A stretch of DNA of 64,000 bases from the NCBI RefSeq assembly GCF_026619415.1, contig NZ_JAOVZR010000001.1, positions 4,572,501 through 4,636,500 of the forward strand. Direction: 5' to 3'. The notes beneath the pieces are model-generated. The model searched no databases. It saw only the letters and a program-made list of their open reading frames with translations, and was not told where the DNA came from. Below, in pieces: positions 18,466-26,352 of the stretch. Source of the stretch: Hoeflea algicola. GTDB taxonomy: Bacteria > Pseudomonadota > Alphaproteobacteria > Rhizobiales > Rhizobiaceae. Made by a program: the position numbers and the translations under genes. Numbering within the stretch: position 1 is the stretch's first letter; the number at the start of each line of letters is the position of its first letter.

Positions 18466-19554
18466 ATGCAGAGAAGAAAATTCCTGACGGCAGGCGTCGC
18501 CGGTGCAGCCGCGGCTGCGACCCTTGCCACGCCTGCAATCGCGCAGGACAAGCGCCAATGGAAGATGGTCACCGCGTGGCCTAAGAACCTTCCCGGTCCG
18601 GGCGTCGCAGCCCAGCTTTTGGCCGACCGCATCACCACGCTGTCTGGCGGCCGCATTGAGGTCAAGCTCTATGCAGCGGGCGAAATCGTTCCGGGACCGG
18701 GCGTTTTTGACGCTGTCTCCGAAGGCACTGCCGAGCTCTACCATGCCGTTCCCGCCTATTGGGGTTCCAAGTCCAAGGGCATCCTGTTGTTTGGTTCGCA
18801 GCCTTTCGGCCTGCGCGCAGACGAGCAGTTCGGCTGGATGCAGCATGGCGGTGGCCAGGCGCTCTATGACGAAATGTACGGCCGCTTTGGCGTCAAGCCG
18901 TTCCTGTGCGGCAACTCCGGTCCGCAATGGGCCGGCTGGTTCCGCAACGAGATCAACTCGGTCGAAGACCTCAAGGGCTTGAAGTTCCGCACCACCGGCC
19001 TGGCGTCCGAAATGGCCACCAAGCTTGGCATGGCTGCCCAGGCGATGGGTGGACCACCGATGTTCCAGGCACTGCAGACCGGTGCCCTTGATGCCGGCGA
19101 ATTCATCGGCCCGTGGACTGATTCAGCACTCGGCTTTTATCAGGTTGCCAAGAACTACTATTGGCCCGGCGTCGGTGAGCCGTCTTCTGCGGAAGAATGT
19201 GGCGTCAACGCCAAGGCCTACAGCGAATTGCCGGAAGACCTGCAGCAGGTTGTCTCGCTGGCCTGCGAAAGCCTCTACAATCCGGTCTGGACCGAATACA
19301 CGACCAAGCATGCGCAATCGCTCAAGACGCTGGTCTCCGAGCATGGCGTCAATGTTCGCAAGCTGCCCGACGATGTCGTCGCTGCAATGGGCAAGGCGGC
19401 GGAAGAAGTCGTTGACGAATTGCGCCAGAATGACGATGAACTGGTCAAGCGCATCACCGAAAGTTACATCGCCTATCGCGATCTGGTCGGTGGCTACATG
19501 ACCTACGCCGACAACGGGCAGATGAATGCCCGTGCGTCTGTAATGGGTTACTGA
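18466..19554 (+). CDS. TRAP transporter substrate-binding protein (DctP/TakP-like)
   Basis: 362 residues. The N-terminus MQRRKFLTAGVAGAAAAATL followed by TPAIAQD is an export signal with paired arginines, cleaved after AIA-Q. The mature protein shows the DctP fold: WPKNLPGPGVAAQLLADRI, then PAYWGSKSKGILLFGSQPFG, LKGLKFRTTGLASEMATKLG and a central helix. It resembles the TakP branch that binds 2-oxo acids, but the ligand is not fixed by sequence. It follows hutU by 21 bases with AGAGGA as ribosome site, suggesting uptake of a histidine-derived acid such as urocanate or imidazole-pyruvate or -lactate (inference). A strong hairpin follows it. Confidence 0.88.
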   Translation: MQRRKFLTAGVAGAAAAATLATPAIAQDKRQWKMVTAWPKNLPGPGVAAQLLADRITTLSGGRIEVKLYAAGEIVPGPGVFDAVSEGTAELYHAVPAYWGSKSKGILLFGSQPFGLRADEQFGWMQHGGGQALYDEMYGRFGVKPFLCGNSGPQWAGWFRNEINSVEDLKGLKFRTTGLASEMATKLGMAAQAMGGPPMFQALQTGALDAGEFIGPWTDSALGFYQVAKNYYWPGVGEPSSAEECGVNAKAYSELPEDLQQVVSLACESLYNPVWTEYTTKHAQSLKTLVSEHGVNVRKLPDDVVAAMGKAAEEVVDELRQNDDELVKRITESYIAYRDLVGGYMTYADNGQMNARASVMGY

Positions 19555-19570
19555 TCGATCTAGCCATATG

Positions 19571-19600
19571 CCGGCGCGGTGCCCGAGGGTGCCGCGCCGG
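19571..19600 (+). terminator. Intercistronic hairpin between TRAP binding-protein and permease genes
   Basis: CCGGCGCGG (19571-19579) pairs with CCGCGCCGG (19592-19600) around a 12-base loop. There is no T-run after it, and the next gene starts 25 bases later, so it more likely protects the upstream mRNA or attenuates transcription than fully terminates. This would raise binding-protein levels above those of the membrane subunits. Confidence 0.55.
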
Positions 19601-19625
19601 CTGATTTCAGGGCAAAGGGGACCAT

Positions 19626-20138
19626 ATGCAGCGCCTGGCGGACTTTCTTGACGGCGTCAGCCGGGTGACGGCCAGCATCGTGCGGTGGCTGGCTCTGTTG
19701 ATGGTACTGGTGCAATTCGCCATTGTCGTCGGCCGCTATGTGTTCGGCGTCAATTCGATCGCCGCCCAGGAAAGCGTGCTCTACATGCACGCAACTCTGT
19801 TCATGCTCGGTGCGGGATACACGTTGCTGGTCGACAAGCATGTCCGTGTTGACGTGTTTTATGCCAAGGCGAGCCCGAACGGTCGCCGACGCATCGATAT
19901 TTTCGGCCATATCCTGCTGTTGATCCCGTCGATGCTGGTGCTGCTCTATTGGTCCTGGCCGTCGGTGCGTAATTCCTGGAAAATCCTGGAAGGGCCAATT
20001 TCGGTCGGCGGCATCGAAGCGGTGTTTCTGCTCAAGACGCTGATCCCGGCGTTCTGCATCCTGCTGGTTCTGCAATCGCTGTCGCTGCTGATCCGACTTT
20101 TTCTGACCCGACCTGACGCCGCAAAGGCCGACGCATGA
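19626..20138 (+). CDS. TRAP transporter small membrane subunit (DctQ)
   Basis: 170 residues with four hydrophobic helices: IVRWLALLMVLVQFAIVVGR, a central ESVLYMHATLFMLGAGYTLL, HILLLIPSMLVLLYWSW and LIPAFCILLVLQSLSLL. The motif HVRVDVFY after the second helix is the classic DctQ signature. The small subunit pairs with DctM to form the secondary transporter. ATG 19626 has AAGGGG upstream. The stop codon overlaps the dctM start (ATGA at 20135). Confidence 0.9.
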   Translation: MQRLADFLDGVSRVTASIVRWLALLMVLVQFAIVVGRYVFGVNSIAAQESVLYMHATLFMLGAGYTLLVDKHVRVDVFYAKASPNGRRRIDIFGHILLLIPSMLVLLYWSWPSVRNSWKILEGPISVGGIEAVFLLKTLIPAFCILLVLQSLSLLIRLFLTRPDAAKADA

Positions 20139-21685
20139 GCCAGTATCTCGATCTCATCATGTTCGCCGGGCTGATGGGCGGCATCCTGCTCGGCTTTCCG
20201 GTGTCGTTCACCATCGCCGGTATCGCGGTCATTTTCGCCTATCTCGGCTGGGCACTCGGGGTGATGGACATTACTCTTTTGGGTGCCACCGGCCAGCGCG
20301 TGTTCGGACTATTGTCCAACCAGGTGCTGATCGCCATTCCGCTGTTCGTGCTGATGGGCGCGGTGCTGGAGAAAAGCCGCATTGCCGAGGAACTGCTCGA
20401 TACCATGGGCCGGCTGTTCGGGCAGTTGCGCGGTGGTTTGGGCATTTCCGTCGTGCTGGTCGGCGCACTGCTTGCCGCCTCCACCGGCATTGTCGGCGCC
20501 ACCGTTGTGGCCATGGGCATGATCGCGCTGCCGACCATGCTGCGCTCGGGCTATGATCCGCGCGTCGCCTCCGGCATCGTCTGCACTGCAGGCACGCTGG
20601 GACAGATCATCCCGCCCTCAACGCTGCTGATCATTCTCGCCGATGTGATGTCGAACGCCTATCAGCAGGCGCAATACGAGCAGGGCAAGTTTTCGGTTGA
20701 GGCGCTGTCGGTGGGTCAGTTTTTTGCCGCCGCCATCATTCCCGGCCTGACGCTGGTGCTGCTCTATCTCATCTATATTCTGGTGCGCGGCCTGCTGAGG
20801 CCGCAAGACATGCCGCCGGCCTCGCTTGATCTCGCCAAGCCCGACCGGCGCGAAATCATCTCGGCGATCGTGCCGCCGGTGCTGCTGATCATTGCTGTTC
20901 TCGGCGCGATCCTTGGCGGTGTCGCAACCCCCACCGAAGCTGCTGCCGTCGGCGCTGTCGGCGCATTGCTGATGGCCGGTATGCGGGTTGGCAAGAACCC
21001 GCGGATCATCCTCTGGGGCGCTGCCGCGCTGATCTGCCTTGGCGTCTTTGCCGGCCTGTTTCCGGTGCGCCTGCAGCGCAACGATCTCGGCATTTTCTCG
21101 CTGGCAGCAGGCGGCTTCTACATTGTTCTTACAATCATCGGGGCGGTGGCGATCCTGGCTGCGCTCAAGGCCACGCTGCGCACCAAGACCCTGCACGCCG
21201 CCGTTGATTCCACGCTCACCATGACGGCAATGATCTTCGCTACCATTCTGGCGGCCGGCATGTTTTCGCTGGTTTTCATTGGTCTTGGCGGCGAGGAGAG
21301 GGTGGCTCATATCCTCACCAACATGCCAGGCGGTCCGGCAGGCGCGCTGCTGTTCTGCATGGCCTTTGTCTTCGTGCTCGGCTTCTTTCTCGATTTCGTC
21401 GAGATCTCGGTGATCGTGCTGCCGCTGATCGCGCCGACGCTGATTGTCATGGGTCACGATCCGATTTGGCTCGGTGTACTGTTGGCGATCAATCTGCAGA
21501 CCAGCTTCCTAACTCCGCCGTTTGGCTTCTCGCTGTTCTACCTGCGCGGTGCAGCCCCACCGGAAGTCACCACCGGACAGATCTATGCCGGTGTGGTGCC
21601 CTTCATCGGGTTGCAGATCGTCGGTATCTCACTGGTCTGGCTGCTGCCTCAACTGGCAACCTGGCTGCCCGGCGTGATTTTTTGA
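20135..21685 (+). CDS. TRAP transporter large membrane subunit (DctM)
   Basis: 516 residues of largely hydrophobic sequence with the DctM repeats: LGFPVSFTIAGIAVIFAYLG, LLSNQVLIAIPLFVLMGAVL, TGIVGATVVAMGMIALPTML and GTLGQIIPPSTLLIILADVM, and C-terminal FLDFVEISVIVLPLIAPTL with TSFLTPPFGFSLFYLRG. These are the transport core. It is longer than the common 430-residue DctM because of additional helices in the middle (about residues 240-350), as in the FadM-like branch used with TakP-type binding proteins. It is the last gene of the hut/TRAP transcript and converges on a decayed DUF1989 gene ten bases on. Confidence 0.92.
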   Translation: MSQYLDLIMFAGLMGGILLGFPVSFTIAGIAVIFAYLGWALGVMDITLLGATGQRVFGLLSNQVLIAIPLFVLMGAVLEKSRIAEELLDTMGRLFGQLRGGLGISVVLVGALLAASTGIVGATVVAMGMIALPTMLRSGYDPRVASGIVCTAGTLGQIIPPSTLLIILADVMSNAYQQAQYEQGKFSVEALSVGQFFAAAIIPGLTLVLLYLIYILVRGLLRPQDMPPASLDLAKPDRREIISAIVPPVLLIIAVLGAILGGVATPTEAAAVGAVGALLMAGMRVGKNPRIILWGAAALICLGVFAGLFPVRLQRNDLGIFSLAAGGFYIVLTIIGAVAILAALKATLRTKTLHAAVDSTLTMTAMIFATILAAGMFSLVFIGLGGEERVAHILTNMPGGPAGALLFCMAFVFVLGFFLDFVEISVIVLPLIAPTLIVMGHDPIWLGVLLAINLQTSFLTPPFGFSLFYLRGAAPPEVTTGQIYAGVVPFIGLQIVGISLVWLLPQLATWLPGVIF

Positions 21686-21695
21686 GAACTGCGAT

Positions 21696-22286
21696 TCAGG
21701 GCGGATCGTCCACCCGGTAATCGATCGGCTTATAGCGAAAATTGTTGGATTGCCCGGCTGAACAGGCGGTCATGGCAATAATCAGGTCCATTTCGGCGCG
21801 GAATACAGTTTTCTGGCCCGGCTTGCTCTTTGGTGGCAGCACCTTGATCTCGCCGCTGTCACTGTCCACCGAGACATGCATGAACACGTTAAACGCAATT
21901 GGAATAGCGTCAGCGCCGATCCCGTAAGGCGCCAGTGCATTCTCAAGATTCCCCTGGCACCCGTGATGCGGATCGGTGTCACCATAGATGATGCGGAAGG
22001 TGTCGCGCGAGCACGGCGTCAGGCTGAAATCATGGCGGCCAACCTCGTCCTCGACAATAGTCAGCATGGGGACTGAACGGTTTGAATAGAGGGTGTCGCC
22101 CTTGGTCAAAAAGATTTTGCCCGCGTAATCGATCGACCTTCCTCATGAGAGATATTCGCACTTGTCACTGGCGCTGAAGGCCACCAGGTCGGAAACCTGC
22201 TCGCCCTCCGGATCAATGACGGTAAGCAACTGGCCTTTCTTCAGTTCGAAGGCCGTGCCGCTGCGAGGTGCAATTCGATTGGTCAT
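21696..22286 (-). pseudogene. DUF1989 (urea-carboxylase-associated type) protein with an in-frame stop
   Basis: Read from ATG 22286, the frame gives MTNRIAPRSGTAFELKKGQ, then VIDPEGEQVSDLVAFSASD and ...CEYLS, then meets TGA at 22143-22145 (codon 48). The same frame continues directly with GRSIDYAGKIFLTKGDTLYS, the expected continuation of the family, through CQGNLENALAPYG, AFNVFMHVSVD and MTACSAGQ to the stop at 21696. Family members read LS-x-GRSIDY here, so the TGA replaces a single sense codon. A start inside the second half could yield only a truncated product. DUF1989 proteins occur in urea-amidolyase and related nitrogen operons; biochemical function is poorly known. One base separates it from the upstream damaged gene. 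Confidence 0.8.
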
Positions 22287-22287
22287 G

Positions 22288-22567
22288 TCAGGCTACATCC
22301 TTGTGGGCAAAAGGGCATTTCCATTCTTGGTCAACTGCGCGGCCGCTGTACTGACGCGCTTCGGAGGCTTCGCCATGGTCGTTGAGCATCGGGTTGATGG
22401 TGCCGGCCAGCGCTGCATCGCGCTTGCGTATGATGTCCTTCATCTTGTCGAAGCGGCCATCGGCCCGCAGCTTCTCGAACTGCAGATGCGAATTGAAAAC
22501 CAGTGCCGGTTTCTCGAAACTCCGCGCTCTGGATGAATTCCTGAAATGATCTGGTCTTGTCGCTCAT
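22288..22567 (-). pseudogene. Short unrecognised gene with a frameshift, upstream partner of the DUF1989 gene
   Basis: From ATG 22567 the frame reads MSDKTRSFQEFIQSAE, after which its composition degrades. Around 22515-22530 another frame opens with protein-like sequence FEKPALVFNSHLQFEKLR, ADGRFDKMKDIIRKRDAALA, GTINPMLNDHGEASEARQY and WKCPFAHKDVA, ending at TGA 22288-22290, one base before the DUF1989 start. The charged, helix-rich character of the second frame and the tight coupling suggest a real gene of about 90 residues that has lost frame. No family is recognised. It may have worked with the DUF1989 protein. Confidence 0.5.
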
Positions 22568-22722
22568 CGGTCTTCCACTCACTCTCCAGAGCCACTTGGG
22601 CGGGGTTGCCCGATTAAACGAGGCAAGCGCCGGGAAGTTCCCGCAAGATCATTCGACACGATCGGGGGAACCGTCGTCACGATCCCGCGTTGATAACTCA
22701 TGCAGAAATGGGAGATGGTGCG

Positions 22723-22953
22723 ATGGACGAGCCCTTGTTCGAGATCGAGAATTGGCGAGACGGCTGGTATTACAGGTTCGGTAGCCGCTACACCGGCCCG
22801 TTCCGGCTGCGCTGCAACGCCATTGCAGCCGCAGAAACATTGGTTGAACCTTTAAGCCGCGCGCGCCGGCCGCTTCTTCGTGCCTCGCTTACCAGCGCAA
22901 TACCGGCGAGCAGCGTGTCGCTGACACGCACCGAAACCGGAACACCCGCGTGA
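22723..22953 (+). CDS. Small hypothetical protein
   Basis: 76 residues: MDEPLFEIENWRDGWYYRFG, then SRYTGPFRLRCNAIAAAETL and an arginine/serine-rich tail. The aromatic N-terminal half looks like a folded small domain; the tail is low in complexity. ATG 22723 is preceded by GGGAGA. The TGA overlaps the GTG start of the next gene (GTGA at 22950-22953), which supports real translation. No family is recognised. The 155 bases upstream to the divergent damaged gene show no clear promoter. Confidence 0.5.
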   Translation: MDEPLFEIENWRDGWYYRFGSRYTGPFRLRCNAIAAAETLVEPLSRARRPLLRASLTSAIPASSVSLTRTETGTPA

Positions 22954-24035
22954 TCGAAATTGGTCTTGCCGTTCTCGCAGCTATCTGTCTGCTGGCCAGC
23001 CTGATGCCGCTGCTGCCCTTCGGACACGGCATGGTGCGCTCTTTCGATTTTGGCCGGCTGCAAGCCATCGCAATATCGGTGTTGGTCATTGTTGGCGCGA
23101 TACTTGCCGGTTCGCTGACATCGACCCTTGTGGCTGCCGTAGTCATGGCTGTTGTGGCAATTGCCATCCAGCTTGTCTTTGTCGTGCGCTTCACCCCGCT
23201 GTGGCCGGTACAAACTGTCCAGTATGCGGGAGACAGCAAGGAGGCGCCGACAATTTCGGTGCTCACATGCAATGTCAAACAAGGCAATCGCGACTATCAA
23301 AGCGTGATTGATCTGGTCCGTGACACCCGGCCCGATATTGCCGTGTTCATGGAACCGGACCGGGCCTGGGTCGAGGCGTTGCAGCCCTGCCTGACCGAGT
23401 TCCGTCACAGCATCGAGCATCCGCAGGAGGACAGCTACGGGATCATTCTCGCGAGCCGCTATCCCTTGCTTGAGCATGAGGTTCGGTTTCTGCTCAACGA
23501 AGAAGTGCCGAGCATCTCCTGTGTAGCCCGGCTACCCGGCGGGCGCGATGTCCGGATCATTGCGCTCCATCCTGAACCGCCATTGCCCAACCGCGATACG
23601 CTTGGCCGCGACGCGGAAATTCTGGTGGTCGCCAAGCAGGCGCACAAAGAACCCTTGCCGCTGATCGTTACCGGAGATCTGAATGACGTCGCATGGTCTC
23701 GAACCACACGCCGTTTCCTTCGAATTTCCGGCCTACTTGATCCACGTCAGGGCAGGGGGATGTTCAATTCGTTTGACGCGCGTTTCTGGTTCATGCGCTG
23801 GCCGCTCGACCACATTTTTCATTCGCGCGATTTTGTACTTGTGGCGATTGAGCGGCAGCGGTTTGTCGGCTCCGACCACTTTCCGATGTTCTACTGTCTG
23901 GCGCTGACGGAGGACAAGTCCGGCGAGAACGATCCACCATCGCCACCTTCAAAAGAAGACCTCGCCGAGGCTGATGAAGCGATCCAGATCGAGGCAAACC
24001 GCAACCGGCCTCCGGCTGGCACCGATTGGGAATAG
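22950..24035 (+). CDS. Membrane-anchored endonuclease/exonuclease/phosphatase-family protein
   Basis: 361 residues starting at GTG 22950. Three hydrophobic helices occupy about residues 1-85 (IGLAVLAAICLLASLMPLL, AIAISVLVIVGAILAG and VVMAVVAIAIQLVFVV). A catalytic EEP domain follows from about 100: ISVLTCNVKQGN with its conserved Asn, IAVFMEPDRAW with the metal-binding Glu, PLIVTGDLNDVAWS, WPLDHIFHS and GSDHFPMFY with the catalytic His. A charged proline-rich tail ends the protein. This membrane layout is common in alphaproteobacteria and is of unknown substrate; phosphodiesterase or nuclease activity at the envelope is the family expectation. The GTGA overlap links it to the small upstream gene. 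Confidence 0.8.
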   Translation: MIEIGLAVLAAICLLASLMPLLPFGHGMVRSFDFGRLQAIAISVLVIVGAILAGSLTSTLVAAVVMAVVAIAIQLVFVVRFTPLWPVQTVQYAGDSKEAPTISVLTCNVKQGNRDYQSVIDLVRDTRPDIAVFMEPDRAWVEALQPCLTEFRHSIEHPQEDSYGIILASRYPLLEHEVRFLLNEEVPSISCVARLPGGRDVRIIALHPEPPLPNRDTLGRDAEILVVAKQAHKEPLPLIVTGDLNDVAWSRTTRRFLRISGLLDPRQGRGMFNSFDARFWFMRWPLDHIFHSRDFVLVAIERQRFVGSDHFPMFYCLALTEDKSGENDPPSPPSKEDLAEADEAIQIEANRNRPPAGTDWE

Positions 24036-24056
24036 AACGGCTCTTTGTGGGGTCCC

Positions 24057-24081
24057 GGGGCTTATGCGTTTGCAAAGCCCC
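24057..24081. terminator. Bidirectional terminator hairpin between convergent genes
   Basis: GGGGCTT (24057-24063) and AAGCCCC (24075-24081) form a stem that can extend inward with TGC/GCA around a GTTT loop after a one-base bulge. It sits between the convergent endonuclease-family gene and gabD, with T-rich sequence to the right. This fits a terminator used from both sides. Confidence 0.7.
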
Positions 24082-24094
24082 AGGATTGCTTCGT

Positions 24095-25573
24095 TTAAAT
24101 CCCGCCGAGGCAGAGATATTTCATTTCCAGATAGTCGTCGCAGCCATATTTCGAACCTTCGCGGCCTTGGCCTGATTGCTTGACGCCGCCAAACGGGGCG
24201 ACCTCGGTCGAGATCAGGCCGGTGTTGACGCCGACCATGCCGTATTCAAGCGCCTCGGCCACCCGCCAGACCCGTGTCAGATCGTTGGCGTAAAAGTAGG
24301 ATGCCAGGCCGAAGATGGTATCGTTGGCCTGTTCGATCACATCGTCGACCGTGTCGAACTTGAACAGCGGTGCCACCGGGCCGAATGTTTCCTCGCCGGC
24401 GACTTTCATCTCGCGGGTCACTCCGGTCAGGATCGTTGGTTCGAAGAAGGTGCCGCCGAGCGCATGGCGGCTGCCGCCTGTGATCACCTTGGCGCCCTTG
24501 GCCTTGGCATCCTCGATGTGTTCCATCACCTTGCTCACGGCGGCTTCGCTGATCAGCGGACCGGTGGTCACGCCATCGTCAAAGCCGTCGCCAATTTTCA
24601 TCTTGCTGACCGCGACTGCCAGTTTTTCCGCAAACGCGTCGTAGACACCCGACTGCACATAGATCCGGTTGGCGCAGACGCAGGTCTGGCCGTTGTTGCG
24701 GTATTTCGAGATCATCGCGCCTTCGACGGCGGCATCGAGATCGGCGTCGTCGAAGACGATGAACGGTGCATTGCCTCCGAGTTCCATCGAGGTCTTCTTG
24801 ATCTGGTCGGCCGACTGCCGCATCAGGATGCGGCCAACCTCGGTCGAACCCGTGAACGTGATCTTGCGTATCTTTGGGTTGGAACAGAATTCCTGGCCAA
24901 TCGGCGCGTTTGATTTCGAGGTGATGACGCTCAAGAGGCCCTTGGGTAGACCTGCGTCTTCGGCGAGTTTGGCCATGGCCAGCGCCGACAGCGGAGTTTC
25001 GGCGGCAGGCTTGGCGACAAAGGCGCAGCCCACAGCCAACGCCGGTCCGAGCTTGCGGGCAATCATCGCATTGGGAAAATTCCACGGGGTGATCGAGGCG
25101 ACCACGCCAACAGGCTGCTTGAGCACAATGATGCGCTTGTCGGGCTGGTGGCCGGGGATGACGTCGCCATAGATGCGCTTGGCTTCTTCGGCAAACCACT
25201 CGATGAAGCTCGCGCCATACAGTATCTCGCCCCGGGCTTCGGCAAACGGCTTGCCCATTTCAGCGGTCAGGATCGCGCCCAGATCATCGGCATTGGCAAC
25301 CATCAGATCAAAGAGTTTGCGCAACACCGTTGCGCGTTCCTTGCCGGTTTTGGCCGCCCAGTCCTTCTGTGCCAGGTGCGCGGTGTCGATTGCCGCCCTG
25401 GTCTCGTCCACACTTAGATCGGGCAGCGAGGTGATGACCGCGCCGGTCGACGGATTGAGCACGTCAAAACGCTTGCCGCTTGCTGCATCCGCCATCCAGT
25501 CGCCTCCGACAAAGGCAGAACTGATAAGCAGGTCGGGGTTCTTCAGCATGTCCGCCAGGTTTTTTGTGCTCAT
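24095..25573 (-). CDS. gabD: NAD(P)-dependent succinate-semialdehyde dehydrogenase
   Basis: 492 residues of the aldehyde dehydrogenase superfamily. The conserved ITPWNFPNAMIARKLGPALA block, cofactor-loop FTGSTEVGRILM, catalytic Glu in MELGGNAPFIVFDDAD and catalytic Cys in GQTCVCANRIYV (one residue from a second Cys) follow the SSADH/GabD pattern. The C-terminus contains GMVGVNTGLISTEVAPFGGV, the GabD-type tail. It oxidises succinate semialdehyde to succinate, the end of 4-aminobutyrate catabolism; no gabT lies nearby. It appears to be a single gene with its promoter in the 364-base gap upstream. Confidence 0.88.
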   Translation of the reverse strand: MSTKNLADMLKNPDLLISSAFVGGDWMADAASGKRFDVLNPSTGAVITSLPDLSVDETRAAIDTAHLAQKDWAAKTGKERATVLRKLFDLMVANADDLGAILTAEMGKPFAEARGEILYGASFIEWFAEEAKRIYGDVIPGHQPDKRIIVLKQPVGVVASITPWNFPNAMIARKLGPALAVGCAFVAKPAAETPLSALAMAKLAEDAGLPKGLLSVITSKSNAPIGQEFCSNPKIRKITFTGSTEVGRILMRQSADQIKKTSMELGGNAPFIVFDDADLDAAVEGAMISKYRNNGQTCVCANRIYVQSGVYDAFAEKLAVAVSKMKIGDGFDDGVTTGPLISEAAVSKVMEHIEDAKAKGAKVITGGSRHALGGTFFEPTILTGVTREMKVAGEETFGPVAPLFKFDTVDDVIEQANDTIFGLASYFYANDLTRVWRVAEALEYGMVGVNTGLISTEVAPFGGVKQSGQGREGSKYGCDDYLEMKYLCLGGI

Positions 25574-25937
25574 GGGTGTTTGGCTCCGATTTTAGAATGT
25601 GCATCGCGTAGGGGGCTTTCTCCAGCGGTGTTTGCGCCGCGGGAAGAGGCCATCCTGCCGTGTGATGGGATGAGGAAATCAGATCACATTGGTGCAATCG
25701 CTGCAAGTCAACCGGGAGCGGTTTGACGGCAGTGCTAGGCTTGCACACAAGTCGTATGGTCGGCGTCAATATCAGCCGTGCCGGTGGCGAATTACACCCG
25801 TCGAAGCCCATGCCGGTCGACCGCCGGCCGGATGGACACGCTCTATCGCTTGTCGATTGCCGCCTTGTTGCTGGTGACCTGTGTGCCCGCAGTGTCTATG
25901 ACGATGGTCGAACTGTTTCGTTAAGCGAGGAAAGAAC
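25574..25937. other. Divergent intergenic region between gabD and the ABM-domain gene
   Basis: These 364 bases carry the promoters of two divergent genes, but no confident -35/-10 pair or operator was identified. One small open frame, ATG 25832 to TAA 25922-25924, would encode 30 residues with a hydrophobic core (SIAALLLVTCVPAVSM); it has no ribosome site and is not called as a gene. No repeat or RNA gene was seen. Confidence 0.5.
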
Positions 25938-26228
25938 ATGTTTGCTGTTGTCGTCACCTTCAAAATCAAGCCCGGCCAGATGGCCGAATTCCTGCCGCTG
26001 ATCCTGGAAAATGCGCGAGCCTCGCGCGAGACCGAGGCCGGGTGTCATCAATTCGATGTCTGCCATGACGAGGCGCTGCCCGACACCGTTTTCCTCTACG
26101 AGGTCTATTCGGACCTTGCGGCCTTTGACGCCCATCGGGCGACGTCCCATTTCAAGGCCTTCGGCGAGGCTGGTGGGCAAATGATCGAGGCAAAGGACGT
26201 GCGCACTTTCGCGCAGGTGCATCGCTGA
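25938..26228 (+). CDS. ABM-domain (antibiotic biosynthesis monooxygenase-like) small protein
   Basis: 96 residues, the size of a single ferredoxin-like ABM domain. It begins MFAVVVTFKIKPGQMAEF and contains ARASRETEAGCHQFDVCHDE and FLYEVYSDLAAFDAHRATSH, both diagnostic of the YgiN/LsrG-type family. Members act as cofactor-free oxygenases or isomerases on small quinols or sugars, or have no known activity. ATG 25938 is preceded by GCGAGGAAAG. It stands alone between gabD (divergent) and the flavin monooxygenase (convergent), so context gives no substrate. Confidence 0.82.
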   Translation: MFAVVVTFKIKPGQMAEFLPLILENARASRETEAGCHQFDVCHDEALPDTVFLYEVYSDLAAFDAHRATSHFKAFGEAGGQMIEAKDVRTFAQVHR

Positions 26229-26294
26229 ACGGTTCGTTACAAGCGCCAACTACGCCGATCGGACCCGCGGTTCTCGCAAGGGCAACCGCTTGAT

Positions 26295-26336
26295 CGGCAG
26301 GGCCCATGATACCCATTGGACTCGTGAGCCCTGCCG
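26295..26336. terminator. Possible terminator between convergent ABM and flavin monooxygenase genes
   Basis: CGGCAGGGC (26295-26303) and GCCCTGCCG (26328-26336) are perfect 9-base inverted repeats with a 24-base loop in the convergent gap 26229-26352. The large loop and absent T-run make it a moderate candidate only. Confidence 0.35.
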
Positions 26337-26352
26337 GGAGCTTCCCGCCTGA

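Noticed and set aside
22143..22145. In-frame TGA in the DUF1989 gene as a selenocysteine codon
   Set aside because: No selenocysteine is expected at this position in the family, no bSECIS-like hairpin was evident after the codon, and the adjacent coupled gene is also broken, so loss of function or error is simpler.
25832..25924. 30-residue hydrophobic open frame between gabD and the ABM gene
   Set aside because: There is a membrane-like core but no ribosome site, no coupling and no recognisable relatives; too weak to call a gene.
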